In this document: positions 9,792-19,508 of the stretch, piece after piece | Layout of the letters: each line of letters begins with the position of its first letter | How positions within the stretch are numbered: the first letter of the stretch is position 1 | Source: Rhynchopus euleeides | Lineage: Eukaryota; Euglenozoa; Diplonemea; Diplonemida; Diplonemidae | Reading direction: 5' to 3' | Assembly: GCA_963210315.1 (NCBI GenBank) | Contig: OY723249.1 | Span: 1,798,569 to 1,862,568, forward strand | Length of the DNA stretch: 64,000 bases | Notes under the pieces: generated by a model | Told to the model about the DNA's origin: nothing | The model's database searches: none | The model's input: only the letters and a program-made list of their open reading frames with translations | Position numbers and translations under genes: made by a program

Positions 9792-11498
9792 ATGGCCGAG
9801 CTTCTGGTGGGGAGTCTGGATGGCAGCGTCAACGGGACAGCAGCAACGGTGACGGTCGCGGCGCTGATCGATGAATGCACGGAGACATCTGTGGATGGGG
9901 ACCAGGACATATCTGCACCCCTGGTGGCAATGGGGACGCTGCTCGTGATCGGGGCGAGCTTTATTTCGTGCTTCGGGGTCAACCTGCAGAAGCTTGCGCA
10001 CAACAAGAATGTGAGCCTACCTGTCGAAGAACGTAAAAGCATGTGCATGATGTGGCAGTGGTGGCTGGGCATCATCGCCATGATCATGGGCAGCATCATG
10101 GACATGGCGGCACTTCCCTTCGTGCCGCTGTCGCGTGTGGCGGCGTTGGGTGCGTCGACCATGGTTGCGAACATCATCATCACACCGCTGTTTCTGAAGG
10201 AGACCCTGACACGGCACGACCTGTGCGGTTGTGCGCTGGCCGTGTCGGGCACGGTGGTGGCTTGCCTCTTCGGTGCGGGGGAGGAGCATGCTGTGACGAC
10301 GCCCTGCCTGCTGTCCTACTTCGTTGCGCCCCTGTTCATCCTGTATGGCACGTTTGTGTTCATCCTGCTGGTCTTCCTGTATTACCACATCTGGTGCTAC
10401 CGCAAGAAGCAGAGAGCGCTGGTGAGGGCGAACGTCATCGAGGACACGCTTGAGTGCGTTTGGGTATGTAGGACCCCCAATGGGTGGTGTGGGCAAGTAC
10501 TGTGGTTCCAGAAGTCGCCGGTTCAGTTGTTTGTTGCCATGTCCTTGCTGCCCCTTGAGGGGTGGGCGGGGTGCCGTTCGTACAAACAAGCAATGCGGCT
10601 CCGCATGTTTTGTGGCCGCTTGTGGGTCCTCGTTTTGTCGGAAGATGCCTGTTTCTGCACATCCACCCACCCACCCCCACAGCTGCACGACAACCTGCAT
10701 CTCCTGGAGGGTGTCCCTGATGACAAATACACTATGTTTGTCACCGGGTGGGGCCCCCAGTTCTACCCCACGGTGCATGCTGTCTATGCAGGCACCATCG
10801 GGGCGCAGAGCGTCATGTTCGCAAAGGCTGTCCTCAAGTTCCTCGGGAACGCGGTGTACGAGAAGGATGGGTCAACTGCGTCGAGTGTGGGGTACATCTT
10901 TGTGTTCCTGGCGCCGACAGTTTTCTGTCTGTGGAACCAGATCAACTACTTGAACGTGAGCCTGCAGATCTACCGCGACGCCCTTTTCGTGCTGCCTGTC
11001 TACCAGGCGCTGTGGGTCAGTGCCGGTATCCTCAGCGGGCTCTTCTTCTACCAGGAGTACAGGGAGATCCAGCATCTCGACGCAGCACTGTTCGGGCTTG
11101 GCTGCGGGCTCAGCATGGCAGGCCTGATTGTGCTGGCACGTCGTGAGAGCCAGAGCGACCCGATCCTGCAGTCCCCGCGCTCACGCACAGACGGGGCGGC
11201 AGGGTCACCCACCCTCATGTCGGCACGCTCCGACCAGGAGACAGACGGCTTCACGGTCGACGTCGAGATGGACAGCCGCTCATCCCCTGGCAAGAAGCGG
11301 CAGAGCAGCCAGCCCGGGGAGTACGCACGCCTCAACAACGCCTCCATCACCTCACCCATGGACCTGCTCCCCGACGCGACCTGGCCTGTCAACAACGGGA
11401 TCACCAGCACGCCCCCCGATGGGGGGATGATCTACAACGACATGGATGGCCCGAATGCCAAGCAGGTTTCCCCCAGGTCGCCCAACCTGCTGGACTGA
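9792..11498 (+). CDS. NIPA-family magnesium transporter-like membrane protein, paralogue 1
   Basis: Two exons, 9792-10463 and 10683-11498, give 495 residues. The intron (GTATGTAGG…CCCACAG) falls between TGG and CTG; joining them restores ECVWLHDNLHLLEGVP, matching ETVWVHDHLHVLEGVP of the copy at 47965. Start at ATG 9792, preceded by a pyrimidine tract and AG at 9733. The protein has about nine hydrophobic segments, including SFISCFGVNLQKLAHN (about 57-71), the conserved PFVPLSRVAALGAS/NIIITPLFLKE block and ALFVLPVYQALW near the end, then a polar ~100-residue tail rich in Ser and Asp. NIPA proteins move Mg2+ across plasma or endosomal membranes; substrate here is inferred. The intron is a multiple of three (219 nt) without a stop, so an unspliced transcript would still be open. 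Confidence 0.9.
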   Translation: MAELLVGSLDGSVNGTAATVTVAALIDECTETSVDGDQDISAPLVAMGTLLVIGASFISCFGVNLQKLAHNKNVSLPVEERKSMCMMWQWWLGIIAMIMGSIMDMAALPFVPLSRVAALGASTMVANIIITPLFLKETLTRHDLCGCALAVSGTVVACLFGAGEEHAVTTPCLLSYFVAPLFILYGTFVFILLVFLYYHIWCYRKKQRALVRANVIEDTLECVWVCRTPNGWCGQVLWFQKSPVQLFVAMSLLPLEGWAGCRSYKQAMRLRMFCGRLWVLVLSEDACFCTSTHPPPQLHDNLHLLEGVPDDKYTMFVTGWGPQFYPTVHAVYAGTIGAQSVMFAKAVLKFLGNAVYEKDGSTASSVGYIFVFLAPTVFCLWNQINYLNVSLQIYRDALFVLPVYQALWVSAGILSGLFFYQEYREIQHLDAALFGLGCGLSMAGLIVLARRESQSDPILQSPRSRTDGAAGSPTLMSARSDQETDGFTVDVEMDSRSSPGKKRQSSQPGEYARLNNASITSPMDLLPDATWPVNNGITSTPPDGGMIYNDMDGPNAKQVSPRSPNLLD

Positions 11499-13455
11499 TC
11501 CCCTGTTGCCACCCACGAGATTCATGCGAGCAAGGTGCGCGGCGAGCGGGCGGTGCTCTGCCCTCTGAAACGACCCCAATCACATTGCAATACGGCATGC
11601 GCCTCCGAAGTCTGGTGGCGCGTTGGCCGGTCGGTGCCGTTGATAGAATAACCCTTGTTGAAGACGCAGTCCTTTCCATTGGGACCCTGCAGAGTCTTCG
11701 ACAAACTGGTAGCCCCGTATATAGTCGATAATTCCAACAGGAACGTATTAAATCGAACTCCTCTCACACTGCAGCAAGGCATGAGCGGTGTGTGTGTGTA
11801 TGATCTTACGCACAGCAAACACCCTTCGCCTGATACAGGGTGTGTGTGCCACACATTTTCCCTCAGCCCCTTGCGAGGTGAGAGACCGCTGAGAGAAGGT
11901 TCGAGAAAACATACCCCCCCCCCCCCCCCAACTGTTCCAACTGTCACATAGAGCGGATCACGACCGACACAGTTTGTCAGAACGATCCCGACCCCCCCCC
12001 CCCCCCCCCCCTCGAGTTGAGTTAGCTCTTTGATGCCGGTGAGGATCGCCGCCCCCCCAGCTTCCGCATGCGTGCGGCATGCATGGTTGGGCTGTGCCCC
12101 CCTCCCTGCCCCTTCCCACCGGCCTTCCTGCTTCCACAGATTAGCCTGCTGACAAATCCCTGCCCCCCCGCCTTTCCCCCCCGGTACGCCGCAAGACTAT
12201 TGTGCGTAGAGTGCCGTGCCGTGCCGTGCGGTGGTGTGGGTGGACAAACGGCACACACGCATGGGCCTTATTATGCCAGGTGTGGGTGTCATCTTGGTTT
12301 TTCTGCCCAAAACAAAGGGGTGGCACGATTTTATGAGCATGTGCGTGCTATAAATGGAGGGGCAGGTCGGTGAAGTGGTTTGTTTGCGCGAGTGTTGTGT
12401 GTGTGTGTGTGGGTCTGGGGGGGTGGGTGGGGGGGTGCACCAACCCTGCCACTGTGTTTTGTATGCTGCTATCTGCCGAAGCACGAATGTCTCCTGGGCT
12501 ACATGCCGCATTCCTTATTGGATGGAGACACCCACCCACGCGAATCTTTGTGTATCTTAGTTTAGTGTAGGTCACACCGAGCCCCTTCCTCTTGGTCTGA
12601 CCACCACTGCCGCACACACAATGCATGCGAGAGTACTGTTAGCATGAGTGTCGAATGCTACCGAGCCCATGAGCCGATCTCTACATGAGCCCCCTACCAA
12701 ACAGCGGTATCACACTGCACCGATTTTCTGCCACCACCCCCTCCTCGTTTGTGAGCAGCCTCTCTCTCTCTCCCCCCCTTCGCACCCCCCTCGTCCGCAC
12801 CATCCACCCCATCTTCTCGGACACAACTGCCGTGAAGGGGGTGCCTGTGTGTGTCCACGCTGTCGCTGTACCTTACTTCTTCTCTGCTTTACGACCAACG
12901 TAGTTTGGCACCATCTGCACCCGCGTCCGCCCCACACACCCCGGCCCCCTCCCTCCGAGGGACCCTTTCTCGATCTGGTCTGTTCCGTTCGTAACGGGTT
13001 CGCAGTGCAACATCTTCCCCACCCCCTCCGCGTGTCTGTTGTCTTTCGGGGCGGAGGGCCCCCTGCCCTGGTACTATGTGAAGCCATAAGTCAGCTTCGT
13101 ATGAATGGATTGCGAGTTGCGAGCGATGGAGCGTAGCGAAGTCGCGACGTAACAGAGGAAATTGCAGAAAATTGGCTGTGCTTTAGGATTAGACACTCTT
13201 ATCGTGCCACTTCACACAGGGCCTCAACACAGCCTTGAGACAGCAAAGTGTGCGCTCAATAATAATCAGTCCGGATCTGTTCTCACACAGTTGCTGGAGA
13301 GGTGTTGAAATGAGGTCGATTTTGCTGCACAGGATGGCTCCGCCATGGCGCGAAAGGGGAAAGGGGGTGGGGGTAAGGTGGGGAGAGCGGTAGTGTTGCG
13401 AAATATGTCGTTTTTTTTTGTTCCTAAACCCATCTTGCAGACATATTGGATGGGC
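11499..13455. other. Non-coding region after NIPA 1
   Basis: C14-type run near 11915, C20 at 11992-12011, GT-rich stretches near 12400. I see no protein-like frame and no RNA gene. Confidence 0.55.
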
Positions 13456-13719
13456 CTCTGCATACATAGGGCGTTATTGCGTTATCGTTATTGTTATAAC
13501 GCGTTATTCGCGTTATTTTTTTGACGTAGAAACGGGCAGCATCTAATTCTGTGTCAGACCAGAAAATCCGACCCCTACCCCTCGGGGATGAATTTCTAGC
13601 ACGTAATCACGTACTTGGGGGCTAACCTGTGGGTCGCAAAATTATTTTTGAATTTTGAATCCCAATAACGCGTTATCGAAACGTTATTTTGAGATTTCTG
13701 CGCGTTATCGGATGAGTTC

Positions 13720-14190
13720 GGGCAACAAAGTCGCGTTACCGGGTGAAGAAAAACCCAGAAAATCCCCTGGGATTTTTTCCCCCCATAATAACGCACGGAG
13801 ATAGCGATTTTTGTGCATTTTTTGAGAAAAATCGTCTTTTTTGCCCTTCCCAAGGGAATTTAGGTGGAATCACCATATTTTTTCGTGTATTCGTGCGGTA
13901 TCAGCCCTTTTTCGGGCAACAAAGTGGTGGTAACTGGTGAAGAACACCCCAAATTATCCCTGGGGATTATTTGGGGGCATAATAACGCACCTACATGGCG
14001 ATTTTCGTCCAAACAAGCCGTTTTTTTGGCCCTTCCAAGGCTGTGGAAACCCGTTATTACCATCGTAATATTACCTCGTAATATTACCATCTCTTTGGGC
14101 AACGAATGAGGAGTGTCTGCTGAAGAGCACCCCACAGTACTCTCCTGGGAGGTGTGCCTCCAAATAACGCACCGACATGGCGAGTTACAC
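13720..14190. repeat. Three degenerate tandem units of about 190 bp
   Basis: Units start near 13720, 13912 and 14097. Each has GGGCAAC(A/G)AA, a GGTGAAGA(A/G) block, a CCCC…CTGGGA segment and an AATAACGCAC motif in the same order. They lie inside the 13460-16317 element. Confidence 0.6.
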
Positions 14191-14592
14191 ACACACACTG
14201 ACAAACCCACTTGCCTGGTGAAGGTGTGTGGAGCACGGTTGGCTGAGCTGATGGATAGTTTCCGCGCGAAGGTCGTGTGCGTAAAAAATTCCCGTCGATG
14301 CCGTATTTCAACATTTTCACACACAACAAGAACCTTGTTATGCTGAACAAGATAGTTGACAGCGCTTTCTGTGGCAAAACACAATCTACCTTGCCTTGTT
14401 GCTCAAACTGTGCGCACAGGGCCCGGATCCGAATGTTTGGCCAAATCTGGCTCTCTGGGTGTGCATGTGTCCCAAAAATGTGTTTCCGGACACAGTAGTG
14501 ATGGTGTGCTAAAATTTCGAGCACAGCACAGAACAAAAACGGGGCACTGGGATACCCTCCCGAAAAGGGATCCCCTGCCGAACTCACCCAGA

Positions 14593-14745
14593 AATACCAA
14601 TAATAACGCGTTATAACGCGTTATTTCCGTTATAACGCGTTATAACGCGTTATACCACGTTATAACGCGTTATAACGGAAATAACGCGATATAACGCGTT
14701 ATAACGTGGTATAACGCGCCCAAATAACGCGTTATTTGACGAATA
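14593..14745. repeat. Palindromic array of ATAACGCGTTAT
   Basis: Near-uninterrupted overlapping copies of the self-complementary 12-mer, broken by TTTCCG, CCACG and their complements in mirrored order. The block is itself a large inverted repeat, able to form alternative hairpins and a likely protein-binding array. Confidence 0.8.
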
Positions 14746-14973
14746 ACGTTATCGGTATCGTTATTTTCGTTAATAACGTTACCGATACCGTTATGAATGA
14801 TATAACTTCGGATAACGTTATCGCTAACGTTATTAACGTTCCTAACGTTATAGATAACGTTAGTAACGTTACTAACGTTTTCAATAACGTCATAACAACC
14901 GATAACGCGATAAAAAATGCGTTATTATTTTTCGATAACAAAAATAACGCGTTACGAGGCGTTATTTTCGTTA

Positions 14974-16250
14974 CTGGGGGGGGGCAATTAATCGTAAGTA
15001 GTCGAATAATCGTAAGGGGGCGATTAATTGTACAACATTTTCTGGGCCATTTATACGTAAATTTGTTTTGAATAATCGTAGGGGTTACGATTATTCACTT
15101 TTGGCCAAATTTCTGACTTTTCCCCAGAGGATCAAGCAACAGGAACAGCAGGGAACCCACTCAGGCTGTAAAAAGTGGAGAATCGGTCGTCATAGACCGG
15201 TGATTGAGTCACCCCACATGTCGGAGCACACATGCCCCGAGTTTAATGGGAAGAGAGCATGGTTTGAGGCCCCCCGCCCCCAGGTACCCTGCCAGTGAGG
15301 TGAGCCTGGGGGGGGCACCAAAATCCTGGGGTGGCCCATACGCAACCTCAGGAAGATGGACGCAGTCCAGAAACTGTACCCCACAAGGAACAGATGTCCA
15401 CTACCGTGGCCTCCGGCGGCTGGGGGGCTCCGCCCCCCAGACCCCCTGGAGCCCTTCGATACCCATCAAGTCAGGGAATCCAACCACTCCAGTAGCCTCA
15501 GGCCTCAGGAGGACGCAGCCAACTCACACAGAATCTACGCCCACAATGAACAGATGTTCACTACCGTGGCCTCCGGCGGCTGGGGGGCTCTGCCCCCCAG
15601 ACCCCCCTTGTAGCGTGTGCCCATGGCCACCCACCAGCCACGGCACCAAAAAGGTGGCCAATCGTTCACACTTCGACGCACAGTAAATGGCCCCCAATAA
15701 CTCAAAAAAATTTGAGTAGAGTCACCGTGAAGAGAGTTTGAACCGTTGATGTCAAAAACGACCCTCTTGTGTGGAAGAACGACGCTGTGCCACCCCCATT
15801 TTCCTAACAAACTCGCCCCCCCAAAAAATGTATTGGGATTCCGAAATTTGGCCCAAAAATCTCACATTTAGCAGCATGCATGAACCCACAGGGTCCGACA
15901 TCGGATGTCGGACCCCACCGTGTGCCCATCTGGATGACTCAAGCGCCTCACACCGGGTCCCTCCCCTCCTGGTGGCCCACCGGGGTGCTATGGCCAGTTT
16001 CCACCGGTGATGTTGCTCTGTGCACGGAATGCCGGTGAGACAGGCCGAGAATGCGACCCCTCACACCCACCCCCACCCCACCAATTGACATTCTGAACAG
16101 CAAAACGGGTAAATTTTTGCCAAAAGTGAATAATCGTAACCCCTACGATTAATCACCACCGTTGAAAAATTGTAAATTTTGGGACACCCGATTTATACAG
16201 ACCGCGTCGCTAAATAATCGTAGGGGTTACAATTATTTGACCCCCCCCAG
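14974..16250. mobile_element. TIR element (CTGGGGGGGG… ends) nested in the 13460 element
   Basis: Left end CTGGGGGGGGGCAATTAATC and right end …ATTATTTGACCCCCCCCAG are inverted, flanked by TA (14972-14973 and 16251-16252). Sub-terminal words AATAATCGTA(G)GGGTTACGATTATT occur in both arms in inverted order (15067-15095 and 16128-16150). The core (15100-16120) holds two copies of the dispersed GC-hairpin repeat and a 12-bp-arm palindrome (GGGTCCGACATC) at 15891-15915. No gene recognised. Confidence 0.68.
15388..15607 (+). repeat. Two units of the dispersed GC-hairpin repeat, ~160-bp period
   Basis: Cores at 15388-15446 and 15548-15607 read GAACAGATGT(C/T)CACTACCGTGG…, then GGCGGCTGGGGGGCTC and CGCCCCCCAGACCCCC. 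The bases between them (CCATCAAGTC…CCAACCACTCCAG…AGCCAACTC) recur at 51050-51160 in the opposite orientation. Confidence 0.8.
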
Positions 16251-16317
16251 TAATGTTATTCCGCCCAAAATAACGCGTTATAACAATAACGCTAACGCAA
16301 TAACGCCCCATGTATGC

Positions 16318-16730
16318 CTCTGGCATTTTTTTTGGTGCAGTAATGGAATATGCACAGTGCGAGGGGGCACCCAACCTGTCTGAGGCGGTTGCTTTTGGGG
16401 CCTTCGCTCCGTGTCAAACTGTACCAGCTTTGCCTCTATTTCAGTGAGGGGGCTCTCTTTTCTGCACTTCTGAGCGAAGGCCTCCTTCATGTCGAAATTC
16501 AGGGGGTCACCAGGGCACCAATGCCACGTATCTCCGCTCCGTGTTACGAGGCTCAAGTGTCGTGTCGGGAAGAAGGGCCAGCCCAATGTTGGTATGGCTA
16601 AAACCCACTTTTTCGGTGACCCAAAAAGTACCTAAGACTGGTGCCCCTGACGACCCCATATTGCGTAGTTTGTGCGTAGTGAAAAGGGGGGGGGGGTCTC
16701 ATTTTTTGATTTACTCAGCCATTCTCTGTC
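16318..16730. other. Flank with dispersed repeat blocks
   Basis: TTTTTCGGTGACCCAAAAAG at 16609 recurs at 19868. ATTGCGTAGTTTGTGCGTAG at 16660-16679 recurs at 17591-17610 in the same orientation, bracketing the decayed minus-strand gene like direct repeats. Whether they are the remains of terminal repeats is unresolved. Confidence 0.5.
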
Positions 16731-16731
16731 T

Positions 16732-17350
16732 CTATGCCGGGACCCCAAACTCAAGGAGTTCTTGCTGTTCCGGGGTCAGTGAGGGTGCAGGCGCTTCAGG
16801 TGCTGCAGGTGCTGCAGGTTCTTCAGGTGCTGCAGCGCTGGCAGCCTTCGGTGCGGGTTTCGACGCAGTCTTTGCAGGTCTCTTTGGGGGTGCCCTTTGG
16901 CGCGGTGCCTGCTTCAGCTCGTCGGGTGGAAGCATCAACGCATCATTAAGCGGTGCCTGCTTCAGCTCCTCCGGGTGGAAGCGTCAACGCATCATTAAGG
17001 AAGAAGGAAGCACAGTTGCTACGCTTTTTTGCAGCTGCAGGAAACGACACCATACCCAACAACAATCCCCAGACCGTCGAGGGAGAGTGGGCGCCTGGAT
17101 CCCGTGACACAGATCTCTAGTGCCGTTGTGATCCCCTCGGATAACGTCTCCTGGACGTTGTCAGCGGAGGTTGCCTGTGTGGCGGTGACCTCCGTATACC
17201 CCGCGGGATCCAGTGCCAGTAGCGCCTTCTTCAGCTTTTCGTCGACCCCTCGGCCGACGCTCTCCTTGATGTCAAGGGCCACCTTCAGGGTGGCACCTCG
17301 CAGCGCCCTGAAGGCTGTGATCGTATCATCATTCACAATCTCGAGGGTGT
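16732..17350 (-). pseudogene. Decayed gene of unknown function with Ala/Pro-rich tail
   Basis: On the minus strand one frame (about 17350 to 17019) reads protein-like sequence containing NDDTITAFRALRGATLKV and DEKLKKALLALDPAGY. A second frame (16938 to 16732) reads LPPDELKQAPRQRAPPKRPA and an Ala/Pro/Lys tail ending EQQELLEFGVPA. Between them is a tandem duplication of 48 and 49 bases (16903-16950 and 16951-16999). Each copy would encode LNDAL-LPP-ELKQAP, and the extra base shifts the frame. I recognise no domain. The remains may be cargo or a coding part of an old mobile element, given the flanking repeats. Confidence 0.5.
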
Positions 17351-17589
17351 TCTACGCGGCTCCTGGAACTCACTTCCTTCTCAGGTGTTTCTGGGCATGG
17401 GGCAACCTTGCCCAGGTGTTTCTGGAGTCCCGCCCCACATGTCGTGCGTTCTTTCGTACGGTGTATAGTGAGTTCTGGCAATAATTTTTTGCTCGGTCAG
17501 CGCAGTGCCTCCAGTCCTGTCTCAGTAGCCACACAGAAAGGGGGACCAAAAAAAACTGGGGGGGGACCAAAAAGCGAGACCCCCCCCCA

Positions 17590-17790
17590 GATTGCGTAGT
17601 TTGTGCGTAGTGAAAAAGGGGTAAATCAGGGGCACCATAAGAAGTACCCAAATTTGGCTTTTTTTTAGGGGGGGTGTCAAAACTTATTTTCTGCCGGTTT
17701 CAGTCTGGATTTGTGGTCAGAGGCACCCCATGGCCAAAATGACCCCACCACGATCCGCACAGATCCCAAACGTTCAAAAGAACGGGGTTA
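17590..17790. repeat. Mosaic of dispersed repeat segments
   Basis: Contains ATTGCGTAGTTTGTGCGTAG (also 16660), AAGAAGTACCCAAATTTG at 17639 (also 19893), GTGTCAAAACTTATTTTCT at 17674 (inverted at 19838) and a GACCCCACCACGATCCGCAC block near 17739. The last recurs in variant form at about 19752 and 42577. Confidence 0.65.
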
Positions 17791-18098
17791 TGGAAAATTC
17801 GTGAGGGGGGTCCCGCTGGGTGGGTGGGGTGGCTGGGGTGGGGCGGCGAGCTGCCTGCCGGGTGGCGACCTCACACACCCTGCACCTGCACCGCCATCCT
17901 ATACTGTCCTGCCATCCCTGCACTGTCCCGCCAGCCTATACTGTCCTGCCATCCCTACTGTCCCGCCAGCCTATGCTGTACCGCCAATCCTGTTGTTCGA
18001 GCATGCCGTAGTACACGGCTCTCTCGCCTCTGCCACATGTGGCCAACAGCACAGTGTGTCGGCTTGCGACCTGCACTGCCACCTGCACCTGCGACCTG

Positions 18099-19508
18099 AT
18101 GGATTCCAGTGCAGTGAAGACGAAGTCCGTGTGTGCAGCCGCCAACTATGCGGCACATGACCCTGCCTTCGCCGCATTCATCGCGAGAGAATGTCCGCAT
18201 GTAATCAAGGTGTCTGGGCTACTGTGGCAAAAAGCTTCGAACGGCCACTTCTGCACCACTGCGGCCGCCTATTGGTCCCTCTCGCAGCTCGTTGACGGCG
18301 ACGATACCGTCCTCGATTTCCTCCTGCGCATCTTTCTTTCGTGAAGTTGCAAATAGGGATACGAAGACGGACGAGGCTGTGATGGAGTTGGAGGGGGACC
18401 GCGAGACTGTGCGGAGGATGGGAATCTGCTTCGCGCACCTCGTGTACCCCTGCATTCTGTTTGTGTCACGGTTCTCGAAGAGCGAGGCCCAGGCAAGTGA
18501 CACTTGCCAGCTCGGATTCTCCTCGGAGTTGTTCCGCTTCCTCGCCTGGCGCTTGTGGCAAGCGGAGGCGAATGCAGAGGACGGGTACCTCCAGAGCTGG
18601 AGAGATCACCAGGAAGACTGCTTCGGCTAGTCCCTGTGCCTCTCGTTCGAGTCTGCAACGTGCACACTGAAGGGCAGTGTTCCCGAGGAACTGGCGATGA
18701 CTATGGAAAATGCATGTACAATTGCTTGCACTGTAAATTTTGACTATCCTCCTCGCCGCACAGGTGTCAGAGGAACAGTTGAACGAGGTTGTCCCCACTC
18801 TTCTCGCTGAATCTGGTGTCGCCAAATACTATGGTGCCCAGGGCATCTCGAAGGGTTCGACCCTCTGCCCCAAGGTGGACAAGGCCGACGCTGAGAAGTT
18901 TCTCCGCACATCCATCCACCGTTTTGCTTCCGGTTGCTACTCCGAGTACAAGAGATACTCCCAGTCCACGGAAGGGATGGCTGCAGAGAAACAGGCGCAC
19001 TGGGACCTGCGGTCCTGGAAGGGGTCTGCGGCAGGATGGGGAGGGTGTTGATGATGAATGGGGGGGTCGCTATCCGGGATGGTGTCCTCCGCGCCAAGCT
19101 CTGTTGCATGCAGCATTGGGTTGATGGCACCTCTCCAGGTGTCACAGAGGCCCAGATCTCTTCTCTGGGGGGAAAGCTGGAGGCGGTGCATCTGAACGCA
19201 AGCGCAAGCGGACTGCCTTGATTGACAGTATTTGCATTGTATTCCACTGTGATGTGTCGTGGTTAAAGGGGGTGTTGGTGCAGCAAGCCCTGGCACGCGG
19301 GATCCTCAACTGCCAGAGTAAAAACAAACCCGCTATTCTTGGACTCATTGAGAGTATGGACTGGTGTTTTACTCTGTCGGAACTGAGGGAATATGCGGAG
19401 GCGAGGGAACTCGTAGTCCGCCCAGAGTGGAGTCAGGAAGAGTTACTCGCGAAGCTTCAGGACCACGACACGGAACACATCGAGATTCCAGCGGTTGAAG
19501 GAGAGTAG
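18099..19508 (+). pseudogene. Frameshifted gene of unknown function
   Basis: Protein-like sequence moves between frames. From ATG 18099 one frame runs to about 18330 (contains NYAAHDPAFAAFIARECPHV). The next (to about 18770) holds FFREVANRDTKTDEAV, an in-frame TAG at 18628-18630, then CTLKGSVPEELAMTMENACT. A third (18773 to about 19030) contains VSEEQLNEVVPTLLAESGVA. A fourth and fifth continue to the stop at 19506-19508 (LSELREYAEARELVVRPEW). The 18770 switch sits at a CCGCACAG acceptor-like site, so one junction could be an intron, but the TAG and the other shifts argue for decay. No known domain recognised; the last part vaguely recalls SAP-type helices. Confidence 0.5.

Larger units (their letters stand above)
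13460..16317. mobile_element. 2.86-kb TIR element with ATAACGCGTTAT arms and 4-bp duplication
   Basis: The left end GCATACATAGGGCGTTATTG and the right end (reverse complement GCATACATGGGGCGTTATTG) are inverted, and similarity continues for about 45 bases. CTCT flanks both sides (13456-13459 and 16318-16321). The interior holds dense ATAACGCGTTAT palindromes (14593-14960 and 16265-16305) and a degenerate tandem triplicate of about 190 bp (13720, 13912, 14097: GGGCAACAAAGT…GGTGAAGA…CATAATAACGCAC). A second TIR element is nested at 14974-16250. No transposase is visible. The 4-bp duplication does not decide a superfamily. Confidence 0.8.

Noticed and set aside
5800-9800. Spliced-leader or snRNA gene
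   Set aside because: I looked for a short repeated unit with a donor-like GT and T-rich end across the window and found none I could support.
9617-10252. Antisense 211-codon frame opposite NIPA 1, and similar frames opposite NIPA 2, NIPA 3, CutC and RCC1-like genes
   Set aside because: Mirror frames of GC-rich coding sequence, with compositions that follow the sense codons.
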